Below are positions 36,423 to 45,282 of a stretch of 64,000 nt of DNA, piece after piece. The position numbers and the translations under genes are program-made. Every line of letters starts with the position of its first letter. Within the stretch, counting starts at the first letter, position 1. The DNA comes from JAWPMT01 sp965215825 (GTDB lineage: Bacteria > Bacteroidota > Bacteroidia > Cytophagales > Cyclobacteriaceae): positions 248,001 through 312,000 of the forward strand of contig CBDCEM010000002.1 in assembly GCA_965215825.1 (NCBI GenBank). Direction: 5' to 3'. The notes under the pieces are model-generated. The model was given only the letters and a program-made list of their open reading frames with translations. It ran no database searches and was not told the origin of the DNA.

Positions 36423-38056
36423 TAGAAGGTAATGGAGTAGCCAAAATGGATTTTCGTATTTCTGACGTCTAGAGGAGTTTCTTTACTTCTTCCCAAGGCA
36501 AAAATAAGACGAAAGTTACCATTACCCGTATCCAGGGCCATCCCTGCTCCAACCGCATCCAATAGTACTGCCTCCTTAAAATTAGAGTCAAATTGATCTA
36601 AAAGTGCAATATCATAAAAGGCCACCAAATATGATTTCTGGTCAAAATACTGTCGATACTCTATTTGCCATTTGATGAAATCTGAAGCAAAAAAGTCATT
36701 CTCATTGAATCCTCTGAGGCTCCTGAGTCCCCCAATTCGATAAAACTCATTTCTAACAATTTGATCTCCTTCCAATATACCGACATCAAATTTTGAAAAA
36801 AAAGCTGATTGTCGAGAAACGGGTCTTTGTATTTGATACATAAAATCCATCTGGAAATTAGTTGTGCGAAATTGTAGCGTGTCATAAATACGCTCCGGGA
36901 AAAGTGAATTCCTTCTAAACCTTTTATCCGACACTCCAACAGAAAACATGGCTCCGGAAGTCTTTCCAAAATCCAGTACCTCTCTCGTATTTCCAATTCG
37001 GATAAAAGGTCGATATTCGGTAAGCCTGTAGTCCAGGCCATTGGCGACTTCAGGTTCCCTGGCCTGAATATCACTGGCTGCAGTTTGTAAATGAAGACCT
37101 AATTGTACTGAGGGTGATATAGGAACGTGGAGGTCTAACCCAAATTTGCGCTTGGTAAACAAACTGTCCTGGCGAAGAATAGACAGATCGAAACCAACAG
37201 AGACCCTTGACCCCAACAGAAAAGGATGACCATATCGAAGTTCAAGACTTTGGGAAGACTGTGAGAACCTATTCCAGTCAAGAAAGAAGGACTTTCCTGA
37301 TTGAAAGAGGTTATTAAGGTCTAATTTGAGATATCCTGTAATAGTCGAACCTCCCTCCGCTTTGGGCAGGAAGCCAAAAATTCCTTCAACACGATCGCTC
37401 TGAAAATCTTTGGCCTTCAAATACACAATTGCCCTGCCATTGGAAAACCCAACATCAGGCGGTTCGGACAACTGAACAAGCGATTGGAATGCTAACCGGC
37501 GAGCAATAGACGTATATTTTCGTTCCTGATAAAGATCTCCTGGCCTAAATCCTAATAGCGCATGTAGATAGCGGATACTTATTTTTTCAGATCCAGCCAG
37601 AGATAAAGTATCGAAAACAATCTTAGGTCCTGTGTCCAGTCTGGGCACTGCGATAATCTCTCTGCTACGTAATTGTAAAGAGTCAAAAGTGATCGAGGCA
37701 AAAGGATAACCTTCATTCCCTAAATCAGCTATGTATTGATCGAATGATCCTTGAGTCCAGGGGTTTGGAAATTGCCAATCAAACTGAGTCCCTTTATATA
37801 AGGAGAGAAAAACTGTATCCGTTGAAATTCTCACCGTATCAAAAGTGGCAAAAGGATAACCCTTTTCTAAATGATCTAACAGCGTATCCTTCAAGGCTTT
37901 TGCTGTATTTCGATCATTCAAATAGTGACTTGTTATTTCTCTATTTGAATTTTGAATAGTAATCACCTCCTGGCCATAAGCAGGAATGATGTTTATTATA
38001 GACAACAACATCCACAGCACAATGCAAACCGAGGTATTTTTGTAAAAAAACCTCAT
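36422..38056 (-). CDS. Omp85/BamA-like outer-membrane protein
   Basis: The product has a signal peptide (VCIVLWMLLSIINIIPAYGQ), a stretch with POTRA-like strands (to about residue 230; for example KGYPFATFDTVRI and IRYLHALLGFRPGDLY), then a beta-barrel that ends in an aromatic residue (HFGYSITF). The Omp85 loop motif appears as LRSLRGFNEND. 544 residues. It may act in outer-membrane assembly or secretion; its exact partner is unknown. Its ATG at 38056-38054 overlaps the divergent hemW start by 1 bp. Confidence 0.8.
   Translation of the reverse strand: MRFFYKNTSVCIVLWMLLSIINIIPAYGQEVITIQNSNREITSHYLNDRNTAKALKDTLLDHLEKGYPFATFDTVRISTDTVFLSLYKGTQFDWQFPNPWTQGSFDQYIADLGNEGYPFASITFDSLQLRSREIIAVPRLDTGPKIVFDTLSLAGSEKISIRYLHALLGFRPGDLYQERKYTSIARRLAFQSLVQLSEPPDVGFSNGRAIVYLKAKDFQSDRVEGIFGFLPKAEGGSTITGYLKLDLNNLFQSGKSFFLDWNRFSQSSQSLELRYGHPFLLGSRVSVGFDLSILRQDSLFTKRKFGLDLHVPISPSVQLGLHLQTAASDIQAREPEVANGLDYRLTEYRPFIRIGNTREVLDFGKTSGAMFSVGVSDKRFRRNSLFPERIYDTLQFRTTNFQMDFMYQIQRPVSRQSAFFSKFDVGILEGDQIVRNEFYRIGGLRSLRGFNENDFFASDFIKWQIEYRQYFDQKSYLVAFYDIALLDQFDSNFKEAVLLDAVGAGMALDTGNGNFRLIFALGRSKETPLDVRNTKIHFGYSITF
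38035..38042 (+). promoter_or_regulatory. Candidate -7 box of hemW
   Basis: TATTTTTG fits TAnnTTTG and ends 13 nt before the hemW TTG. No TTG at -33 is seen. It lies inside the first codons of the divergent gene. Confidence 0.35.
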
Positions 38057-39189
38057 TGGCAGGCATCTATTTTCACGTCCCCTTTTGCAAGCAGGCTTGC
38101 CATTACTGTGATTTCCATTTCAGTACAAACTTAAAGCCAATGGAAGCCATGATGGCTGCTATGGATCGTGAATTGGTGTTGAGGAAAAAATTTCTCGGAA
38201 CAAACAAAGTCGAAACAATCTATTTTGGAGGCGGAACACCATCGATGATCTCCTCTGAACACCTCCAGCTGCTTATTAATCGTGTAAAATCATTGTTCTC
38301 TCTCCAATCAGATGCAGAGATAACCTTAGAAGCCAACCCGGATGATATCACAAGTATCAAATTAGAAGAGTGGCAAAAATCAGGAATCAACCGACTTAGT
38401 ATTGGTATCCAGACATTTGATGATGATCGGCTGACGTTTCTGAACCGGGTGCACGACAGCCAAGAGGCCGTTCGTTCGGTTAAACTTGCTCAGCAGCATG
38501 GTTTTGACAATCTCACTTGCGACCTGATCTATGCAATCCCTCCAAACAGTATGGATAAATGGCAAAGAGATCTGGAAACCATGCTATCTCTGGAAGTCCC
38601 ACACCTTTCGCTTTATGGGCTAACCGTAGAATCAGAAACGGTTTTTGGGAAGTGGAAGTCTTCAGGCAAACTACATGAAGTAGCAGAATCTGACAATGCG
38701 GATCAATTCGTATACGCAATCGATACGCTGACATCCAAAGGATACCAGCACTATGAAGTATCCAATTTTTGTTACCCTGGCCAGCATTCCAGACACAACA
38801 GTGCCTATTGGCTACAAAAACCTTATCTGGGCATTGGCCCCGGTGCGCATTCATACGATGGTCATAACAGGGCTTTTGGGATCCGGAAAAATGCCCAGTA
38901 TATTCGGTCAATTGAGGATAGGGTCCTTCCTATTGAAACAGAACATCTAAGTGCCGTTCAACAAGCCAATGAATACATGCTCACACGAATACGGACTCGA
39001 TTTGGCATTGACCCACATGAGATATCACAACTAGCCAACGTGGATTTTATGGGGAAATTTGGTCCGCAAATTCGAAGCTGGATAGACACGGAGATGATGG
39101 AAGAAGACGGAGCAATTTTTCGTCTGACCTCTCTGGGGATGATGAATGCCGATGAAATCACATTGAAATTGTTTCTTGATGAAGATTGA
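38056..39189 (+). CDS. hemW: Radical SAM heme chaperone HemW
   Basis: A 377-residue radical SAM protein with the iron-sulfur motif in HVPFCKQACHYCDFHF. The following YFGGGTPS, LEANPDDI, NRLSIGIQTF and LYGLTVE segments identify the HemW (formerly HemN-like) family, which inserts heme into respiratory proteins and lacks the extra region of true HemN. The start must be the TTG at 38056 because the next ATG lies behind the cysteine motif. That codon overlaps the start of the divergent Omp85-like gene. Confidence 0.92.
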   Translation: MAGIYFHVPFCKQACHYCDFHFSTNLKPMEAMMAAMDRELVLRKKFLGTNKVETIYFGGGTPSMISSEHLQLLINRVKSLFSLQSDAEITLEANPDDITSIKLEEWQKSGINRLSIGIQTFDDDRLTFLNRVHDSQEAVRSVKLAQQHGFDNLTCDLIYAIPPNSMDKWQRDLETMLSLEVPHLSLYGLTVESETVFGKWKSSGKLHEVAESDNADQFVYAIDTLTSKGYQHYEVSNFCYPGQHSRHNSAYWLQKPYLGIGPGAHSYDGHNRAFGIRKNAQYIRSIEDRVLPIETEHLSAVQQANEYMLTRIRTRFGIDPHEISQLANVDFMGKFGPQIRSWIDTEMMEEDGAIFRLTSLGMMNADEITLKLFLDED

Positions 39190-39223
39190 AACGCATAATT
39201 TTAAAGGTCAGCACCAGATGTAG

Positions 39224-39589
39224 ATGGAAACAGAAAAGAAGAAAGCGCTCATTCTACTTAAATCACTCATCTTCCATTATCATGGCCTGGATCATGATGA
39301 AAAAGAATTATTAGATGACAGTGTGAGAAAACTTGATGCCGAAGATGAATTGGATTGGGCTCTGGACTTTATTTCCCGTGATTATCTCTCCGCTTTCGAT
39401 CGGGCCAGAGAATTTTTGCATAAGGTCTTTGCCAAAATGGAGGAATCAGAAAAACTGGAGCATTTACTCGATGTTTGGGAGGACAATCACAAAAAGGGCT
39501 ATGTTACTGAAATGGAAACCACCGCTATGATCAATTTGGCCAAAGATTGGTCCATTGACAAGGCCTTTCTAAGTAAGGTAAATCATTAA
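39224..39589 (+). CDS. Small acidic helical protein of unknown function
   Basis: I do not recognise this 121-residue protein. It has no signal or membrane segment, is rich in Glu, Asp, Lys and Leu, and looks all-helical. The end (GYVTEMETTAMINLAKDWSID) is loosely like one helix pair of TerB-type domains, but the match is weak. The ATG at 39224 follows hemW by 34 nt and the gene likely shares its transcript. It is convergent with queG. Confidence 0.5.
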   Translation: METEKKKALILLKSLIFHYHGLDHDEKELLDDSVRKLDAEDELDWALDFISRDYLSAFDRAREFLHKVFAKMEESEKLEHLLDVWEDNHKKGYVTEMETTAMINLAKDWSIDKAFLSKVNH

Positions 39590-39604
39590 GTAAGATCTGT
39601 CAGG

Positions 39605-40525
39605 TTAAGGGCTTTTCAGAAAATCAAGGTTTCGCTTCAAACCCAGGTATTTGGTCCGCTTAACCGGAGATTTCTTGAAAACTTTCTTAAATGTCTCTTC
39701 TGAAAGTTCTTCCCAATCATTGGTATCCAACTGCTCCCAGCCCTGGGGTTGAAATGCCGATTCTCTGTGAGGTTTTGAAAAGCGATTCCATGGACAGACA
39801 TCCTGACAAATGTCGCATCCGAAGGCCCAGCCCTCCATTTTTTCCTTAAATGCTTCAGGAATAGCATCTTTCAGTTCTATAGTGAGGTAAGAAATGCACT
39901 TACTTCCATCGACAACATAAGGCTCGGGTAGAGCATCTGTCGGGCAAGCATCCATACATCGGGAGCAGGTTCCACAATAATCTTTTATTGGCCCATCTGG
40001 TTTCAATTCCAGATCAATAATCAATTCAGCAAGAAAGAAGAAACTCCCCATTTCACGGTTGAGTAGTAACGTATTTTTCCCCACCCAGCCAAGTCCTGAC
40101 CTGGCTGCCCACGCGCGTTCGTGAACCGGTGCTGAGTCCACAAAAACTCTACCTGAAATTTCTCCTATTTGCTCATTGAGGATCTCCAAAAAATCTTTGA
40201 GTTTTTGCTTGATGATATGATGATAATCCTGCCCATAGGCATATTTCGCAATCTTGGGCGACTCGGATTCATGGACTTTCTGCGGATAGTAATTGTAGAT
40301 CAGTGACACCACTGATTTTGCACCGGGAACTAGTTTAGTTGGGTCTAAACGCTTCTCAAAGTGGTTTTCGAGATAACCCATTTGTCCCTGATAACCTCGC
40401 TTGAGCCATTGCTCAAATTTAGGAGCTTCATCCTCCAGGAAAACAGCTTTGGAAACACCACAAAAATCAAAGTTGAGCTGTTTTGCAATTGTCTTGACTA
40501 AAGCCGTATGCTTGTCTACAATCAA
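39605..40525 (-). CDS. queG: Epoxyqueuosine reductase
   Basis: QueG makes the last step in queuosine formation in tRNA, using cobalamin and two [4Fe-4S] clusters. Cluster motifs are seen in CGTCSRCMDACPTDAL and CDICQDVCPWNR. The N-terminal part (QLNFDFCGVSKA, GYQGQMGYLENHFEKRLDP) is typical. At 306 residues it is the short form without the C-terminal HEAT repeat. It overlaps ruvB by 4 bp. Confidence 0.93.
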   Translation of the reverse strand: MIVDKHTALVKTIAKQLNFDFCGVSKAVFLEDEAPKFEQWLKRGYQGQMGYLENHFEKRLDPTKLVPGAKSVVSLIYNYYPQKVHESESPKIAKYAYGQDYHHIIKQKLKDFLEILNEQIGEISGRVFVDSAPVHERAWAARSGLGWVGKNTLLLNREMGSFFFLAELIIDLELKPDGPIKDYCGTCSRCMDACPTDALPEPYVVDGSKCISYLTIELKDAIPEAFKEKMEGWAFGCDICQDVCPWNRFSKPHRESAFQPQGWEQLDTNDWEELSEETFKKVFKKSPVKRTKYLGLKRNLDFLKSP

Positions 40526-41547
40526 AATAAGGTACCCATTTTTTGAGGGGGAATCTCACCAAGATGTTGATAGGCCCGTTCGGTTGCCTGACGCCCACGG
40601 GCTGTTCTCTTGATGAAGCCTTCCATGATTAAAAATGGCTCATAAACCTCTTCTATGGTCTCCGCTTCTTCTCCGCAGGCGGTGGCGATAGTGGATAATC
40701 CCACTGGTCCTCCTTTGAATTTGGTAATGATAGTGGCAAGAATCCTGTTGTCCATTTCATCCAAACCATGATCATCAACATCCAGGGCATTCAGCGCCAT
40801 TTTTGAAATGTCCAGTGTAATAGAACCATCTCCTTTCACTTGCGCAAAATCACGCGTCCTTCGTAGTAAGTTATTTGCAATCCTGGGGGTGCCTCGGCTT
40901 CGTCGGGCAATTTCGTAAGCAGCTTCCTCATCAATGGCTGCGCCAAGTATATCAGCTGATCTCCCAACAATTCCCGTCAAAAGTTTGGCATCATAATATT
41001 CCAGGCGGGAATTAATTCCAAAACGAGCTCGTAAAGGGGCCGTCAACAGTCCTGACCGGGTAGTCGCTCCAATCAGCGTAAATGGATTTAGACCAATCTG
41101 CACTGTCCGGGCATTAGGACCCGAATCGAGCATGATATCTATTTTGTAATCTTCCATGGCCGAGTACAGGTACTCCTCCACAATAGGATTGAGTCGGTGG
41201 ATCTCATCAATAAATAAGACATCATGATCTTCGAGATTAGTCAGTAGCCCTGCCAATTCACCTGGTTTATCCAAAACAGGACCACTTGTGATTTTGATAT
41301 TGGATCCCAATTCATTGGAAATGATGTGAGAAAGGGTAGTCTTTCCCAATCCCGGAGGCCCGTGTAGCAAGACATGATCCAGGGGCTCACTTCTCATTTT
41401 AGCAGCATCCACAAAGATTTTGAGATTCTCAACAACCTTTTGCTGACCACTAAAATCCTCAAAACTGAGCGGCCGTAAAGCTTTCTCGAATTCCTTCTCT
41501 GATGACGATAATTCGTCACCTTCACCCGTTAAATAATCTTCTCTCAT
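40522..41547 (-). CDS. ruvB: Holliday junction helicase subunit RuvB
   Basis: A 341-residue AAA+ motor that drives branch migration with RuvA. Walker A GPPGLGKT, Walker B DEIHRL, the sensor/arginine region GATTRSGLLT, and the C-terminal winged helix (EPFLIMEGFIKRTARGR) are present. It is followed directly by queG with a 4 bp overlap, so the two are co-translated. Confidence 0.97.
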   Translation of the reverse strand: MREDYLTGEGDELSSSEKEFEKALRPLSFEDFSGQQKVVENLKIFVDAAKMRSEPLDHVLLHGPPGLGKTTLSHIISNELGSNIKITSGPVLDKPGELAGLLTNLEDHDVLFIDEIHRLNPIVEEYLYSAMEDYKIDIMLDSGPNARTVQIGLNPFTLIGATTRSGLLTAPLRARFGINSRLEYYDAKLLTGIVGRSADILGAAIDEEAAYEIARRSRGTPRIANNLLRRTRDFAQVKGDGSITLDISKMALNALDVDDHGLDEMDNRILATIITKFKGGPVGLSTIATACGEEAETIEEVYEPFLIMEGFIKRTARGRQATERAYQHLGEIPPQKMGTLF

Positions 41548-41558
41548 CTACTGAAAAA

Positions 41559-41566
41559 CAAATATA
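41559..41566 (-). promoter_or_regulatory. Candidate -7 box of ruvB
   Basis: On the minus strand the sequence reads TATATTTG, fitting TAnnTTTG, with 11 nt to the ruvB ATG. No clear -33 TTG is seen. Confidence 0.4.
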
Positions 41567-41622
41567 GAGGGATTGGATTTTAGAATAGGGTGATGCAGTA
41601 ATATTGCGGAAACTTTCGGAAC

Positions 41623-42666
41623 ATGCCTTCACGCGCCATAAGGGTCATCGGAGCTTTGATCATTGCCGTAGCTTTTATCTATTTCATCCGGCTCTCCAAT
41701 AGTGATGAGCCAATACAGGAGGAATTTACTGGCCAAACCATGGGTACCATTCCCTACTCGGTAAAAGTAATTTCAGTGGAACACCTACCGATGGGTTTTG
41801 GAATAGATTCTGTATTGAAAGCCTTCAATCAATCACTTTCTACTTATATCCCCAATTCCGAAATCTCTAATTTCAATCGGCTGGATACCTTAGTTTTTGA
41901 AAGTCAATTGTTTTACCCTGTCCTTCAAAAAAGCCATGAGATCCACGAAATAACGAAGGGAGCATTTGATCCTACAGTTGGTCCATTGGTGAATATTTGG
42001 GGGTTTGGACCTGATCGATCAATTACCATCCCTGATTCCGCTCAAATTGACTCACTGGTCAGACTGACAGGTTTTGATCAAATTACCTTTACCTCATCAT
42101 TGGTCTATAAGAAATCCGGTATGTACCTCGATTTCAGTGCCATCGCCAAAGGATACGCCATCGACCTGGTAGGCGAATATGTCGAATCCTATGGAGTGCA
42201 GGATTATTTGGTAGAGATTGGGGGAGAGGTTAGAGCAAGGGGGAAAAACCTGAAAGGTGAAGGCTGGTCCATTGGCATCGATGACCCCATGGTAGAAAAA
42301 CATGAAAGAAAACTCCTCTCTATTATAGAAGTAAACAACAAATCACTTGCTACTTCCGGGAACTATCGCAATTACTACGAAAAAAATGGAGATGTCTATG
42401 CCCATATCATTGATCCGCGTACGGGATACAATAAAAGACATAACCTTTTAAGTGCTTCCGTTTTTGCACCTGATTGCATGACGGCTGATGCCTATGCTAC
42501 CGGATTCATGGTAATGGGGCTACAAGATTCTAAAAATACGGTAGAGGAAGATCCGGATTTAGAAGCGCTTTTGATTTATCAGGAAAATGGTGAAATCAAA
42601 AGTTACGTTTCTTCAGGCCTGAAGTCAGCCATCAAAATGCTCAAATCAACTAACTGGGAACAATAA
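41623..42666 (+). CDS. apbE: FAD:protein FMN transferase (ApbE)
   Basis: ApbE links FMN to threonine in partner flavoproteins such as the Na+-pumping NADH:quinone reductase. The N-terminus has a membrane or signal helix (IGALIIAVAFIYFI). Family motifs are GQTMGTIPYSVKV, AFDPTVGPLVNIWGFGP, DFSAIAKGYAIDLV, VEIGGEVRARGKN and YAHIIDPRTGYN. 347 residues, complete. It stands before the ZIP transporter with a 27 nt gap. Confidence 0.92.
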   Translation: MPSRAIRVIGALIIAVAFIYFIRLSNSDEPIQEEFTGQTMGTIPYSVKVISVEHLPMGFGIDSVLKAFNQSLSTYIPNSEISNFNRLDTLVFESQLFYPVLQKSHEIHEITKGAFDPTVGPLVNIWGFGPDRSITIPDSAQIDSLVRLTGFDQITFTSSLVYKKSGMYLDFSAIAKGYAIDLVGEYVESYGVQDYLVEIGGEVRARGKNLKGEGWSIGIDDPMVEKHERKLLSIIEVNNKSLATSGNYRNYYEKNGDVYAHIIDPRTGYNKRHNLLSASVFAPDCMTADAYATGFMVMGLQDSKNTVEEDPDLEALLIYQENGEIKSYVSSGLKSAIKMLKSTNWEQ

Positions 42667-42693
42667 GCTGAGAAACTGCATTATCTTGAAGAT

Positions 42694-43416
42694 TTGATCT
42701 TAATAGCAACGATATTATTTGCAACGACCATGATTGGTGGCCTAATGGCTTACCTGGTCAGGTTCCAGTCATCGAATTTGAAATTACCCCTGGTCTTTGC
42801 GGGATCTTTCTTATTCGCGGTAACGATCATTCACATCTTACCAGAAATATTTACGATCAGCAAGGGGCCCATGCAAATTGGGATTTTCATACTGCTTGGC
42901 TTCTTTCTGCAGCAACTTCTTGAAACGTTCACCTCTGGTGTTGAGCATGGCCATTTTCATGAAGGTCAGATTACCACAGGGAGATCACGGTACAGTTTAT
43001 TAATTGCATTGGTTATCCATTCATTATTGGAAGGAGCGCTGCTAACACATGAATCTCCATTTCATGACCAGCATGAATCTTATTCATTAATATTGGGAAT
43101 CATCTTTCATAAAGTGCCTGCGGCTTTCGCACTGATGGCTGTCGTGAGGACCACACGCAAATTGGCCGCTCAGGACTTAGTAACCCTTGTGCTTTTTAGC
43201 CTGGCCAGTCCCGTCGGATTGATTTTTTCCAATTTCGTACTGACCATCTCGGAAGACAATCTTTTGGTGCTCTTCGCCTTGGTTAGCGGAAGTTTCCTAC
43301 ACATCTCCACGACAATTTTTGTGGAGACAAGCCCCAATCACAGCCTGGGTTGGAAGCGCACCCTGGCCAGTATTCTTGGTGCGTTGATGGCCATTTTGGT
43401 AGAATTCTTTAGTTAG
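42694..43416 (+). CDS. ZIP-family metal transporter
   Basis: A 240-residue membrane protein with about eight helices. The metal-binding parts of ZIP proteins are visible: HILPEIF, then IALVIHSLLEGALLTHE and IIFHKVPAAFALMA, with a His-containing loop (HGHFHEG) between. It should move zinc or a related divalent ion. The first Met codon is a TTG at 42694; a GTG/ATG is not near, so the exact start is uncertain. Confidence 0.82.
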   Translation: MILIATILFATTMIGGLMAYLVRFQSSNLKLPLVFAGSFLFAVTIIHILPEIFTISKGPMQIGIFILLGFFLQQLLETFTSGVEHGHFHEGQITTGRSRYSLLIALVIHSLLEGALLTHESPFHDQHESYSLILGIIFHKVPAAFALMAVVRTTRKLAAQDLVTLVLFSLASPVGLIFSNFVLTISEDNLLVLFALVSGSFLHISTTIFVETSPNHSLGWKRTLASILGALMAILVEFFS

Positions 43417-43502
43417 TACGATTCACCGGAGACTCCATTCAAGCTAACAAGGTCAATAAATACCATTGAATTCCTCTTCCCTTAGAGAGGCCTTTCTGGA
43501 AC

Positions 43503-44333
43503 TCAATCCAATTGTCCAAATACGTCTCTTAGAATCTGAGAAATCCTTGCGCCTACATTACTGCGGATGTTCTCTTCCTCCTGCTCTACTCTTAGGAACA
43601 AACCATCTAATCCTCTTAGGGTGGCGAACTCAGATAAGTCTGTGTTTTCCATCACCTGTAGGTTGGCAAGCTCCGCCAGCGTGGATGAGGTAAACAAGCC
43701 TGTGGGAATAGATGTAGCAAGTATGTCGTTGTAATCCGTAATGAAATTTGCATAAAGCTGCTCCACTGAAACATCATTGATTTGAACTACATCAATAGCA
43801 TTTTGAATTTGTGGCTCATAAGTATTAAATAAAGACTGGAATGTATTGTCTCGCAGGAAGATGGTCGCTGCATTGTCCACTCCTCCGAATAGGATGTTAT
43901 TCGCATCATTGAAGGTAATGCCTGTAATGGCATCAGCAAATATTGGAAAAGCTTCAGAAGCAGCACTTTCGGCCGCCCGATTAATACCCAGGATCAACTC
44001 ATCCTCGATGCTTTGTAAGCTCTTAATTCCCAGTGCTTCACTACCGGTACTATACAATTGTTCTCCTGTAATGGTCCCTATTAATACGTTTACCTCCAGC
44101 GCTTTGAATGCATCAACACTGTTTTGCACCTCCTCCGGTAACAGGATTTTATAAAGTGCGTTCCCGAAATATCCATCTGCGGCGCTCAGCTCATCAGATG
44201 CAAATTGTGCACCCACATTTAAAGCTTCTTTTAATCCAGCAACAATATCCGGACCAGAGTCCCCGTCTCCCTCCAGAAGTTCACAAGACGAAAATGAAAC
44301 AAAAACGAGCAGAAGCAATATCCAATTTTTCAT
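43503..44333 (-). CDS. DUF4197-domain lipoprotein
   Basis: A lipoprotein with signal and lipobox (LLLVFVSFSSC) and a helical body that matches DUF4197: VAGLKEALNVGAQFASDELSAADGYFGNALYKILLPEEV and FADAITGITFNDANNILFGG. Such proteins are exported and of unknown role. I start at the ATG at 44333; the frame stays open 32 codons upstream without signal character. It lies behind the CBS gene with a terminator between. Confidence 0.82.
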   Translation of the reverse strand: MKNWILLLLVFVSFSSCELLEGDGDSGPDIVAGLKEALNVGAQFASDELSAADGYFGNALYKILLPEEVQNSVDAFKALEVNVLIGTITGEQLYSTGSEALGIKSLQSIEDELILGINRAAESAASEAFPIFADAITGITFNDANNILFGGVDNAATIFLRDNTFQSLFNTYEPQIQNAIDVVQINDVSVEQLYANFITDYNDILATSIPTGLFTSSTLAELANLQVMENTDLSEFATLRGLDGLFLRVEQEEENIRSNVGARISQILRDVFGQLD

Positions 44334-44371
44334 AACCTTAAAATTCTTCACCTTATTCAACGCAAAATAAG

Positions 44372-44398
44372 AAAGCCTCGTGCATTCGTGAGGCTTTT
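44372..44398 (-). terminator. Hairpin between the CBS and DUF4197 genes
   Basis: AAAGCCTC pairs with GAGGCTTT around a 10 nt loop. Read on the minus strand it follows the CBS gene and has a T-rich tail; it may act in both directions. Confidence 0.65.
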
Positions 44399-44442
44399 CA
44401 TGATTGTTTTCGTTAAACATAGGTTTCAAGCGGACCGACGGT

Positions 44443-44895
44443 TCACCAGGTTGTTCCCTTAAGATCCCTGGTGGCCTTCATGATATCCCTTCTGCTCACC
44501 TGACCTTTTAGTTTTCCGCCATCCACAACTGGAAACCGACGATAATTGGAGGACAGAAACATATTAGCCACTTCCGCCACGTCCTTATCAATATCAACAG
44601 TCGCCACTTCCCGGGACATATAATCTTTCACCGTGCTTTTTTGATTCGGGTGATTATGATAGGCACGGTCGACAATGATCTTCAGGCAGTCTTTCTCAGA
44701 AAGAATTCCAATTAATTCGCCTTTTTCACTCAGCACCGGCGCTCCTGAAATACGTTTATCTAACATTACATCAATTGCATCCACTATGGGTTGATCCGCG
44801 CTAAATGTGATAACATTCTTTGCCATGTACTTGGCAATGGAATCATATGTTTGCTCCTTAACAGCAGTATCCTCAGCTTTTCCTTTAAAATTCAT
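44443..44895 (-). CDS. Two-CBS-domain protein
   Basis: The 150-residue product is nearly only a CBS pair: VITFSADQPIVDAIDVMLDKRISGAPVLSEKGELIGILSEKD begins the first and YMSREVATVDIDKDVAEVANMF begins the second, with ...RFPVVDGGKLKGQVSRRDIM at the end. CBS pairs bind adenosine nucleotides and regulate partners. No partner domain is fused, so it likely acts on another protein. It is divergent from rpoD. Confidence 0.85.
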   Translation of the reverse strand: MNFKGKAEDTAVKEQTYDSIAKYMAKNVITFSADQPIVDAIDVMLDKRISGAPVLSEKGELIGILSEKDCLKIIVDRAYHNHPNQKSTVKDYMSREVATVDIDKDVAEVANMFLSSNYRRFPVVDGGKLKGQVSRRDIMKATRDLKGTTW

Positions 44896-45282
44896 TTGCT
44901 TCTTCGTTAAAATAGGTCGTCCAAAAAGATTGTAAGGCGGGCCCAGAAAACCAAAAAGGGTTCTTTTTCGGCTTTGTCAGCCTTTCAAGATATTTAATTT
45001 TTAAAAAAATTGCAACTTTCTTACCCCTTGGAAGCTTATTTAATAAGGAGGAGAACATACTTGGACATAAGAATTGACGTAGATCCTAGACAAATGAAAC
45101 CTTGTGTAAATCAGTGCGTTGCAGTATCTTTGCCCACTTTTGCCAGAAAAAGGGTGAGTTTTCTGGAATTTCCGGGTCACGGATGCAATTTTCCCGTATA
45201 GGAACTTGTTAAGTAGAAGTTAGGAATAATAGAAAGAAATTTGTAATATAAACCTTGTTAAAAGGAATAGTGATATCAGCGT
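44896..45282. other. Divergent regulatory region of the CBS gene and rpoD
   Basis: This 387 bp stretch has no convincing gene. It contains the rpoD promoter (45102-45132) and, near 44950-45000, A/T-rich sequence. A 63-codon frame near 45010-45201 overlaps the promoter and has no recognisable product. Confidence 0.6.
45102..45132 (+). promoter_or_regulatory. Housekeeping-type promoter of rpoD
   Basis: TTG at 45102-45104 and TATCTTTG at 45125-45132 are 20 nt apart, an exact match to the Bacteroidota pattern TTG-N(19-20)-TAnnTTTG. Transcription should begin near 45138, giving a leader of about 145 nt before the rpoD ATG. Confidence 0.75.

Noticed and set aside
45010..45201. 63-codon frame in front of rpoD
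   Set aside because: It overlaps the exact-consensus rpoD promoter and has no recognisable product.
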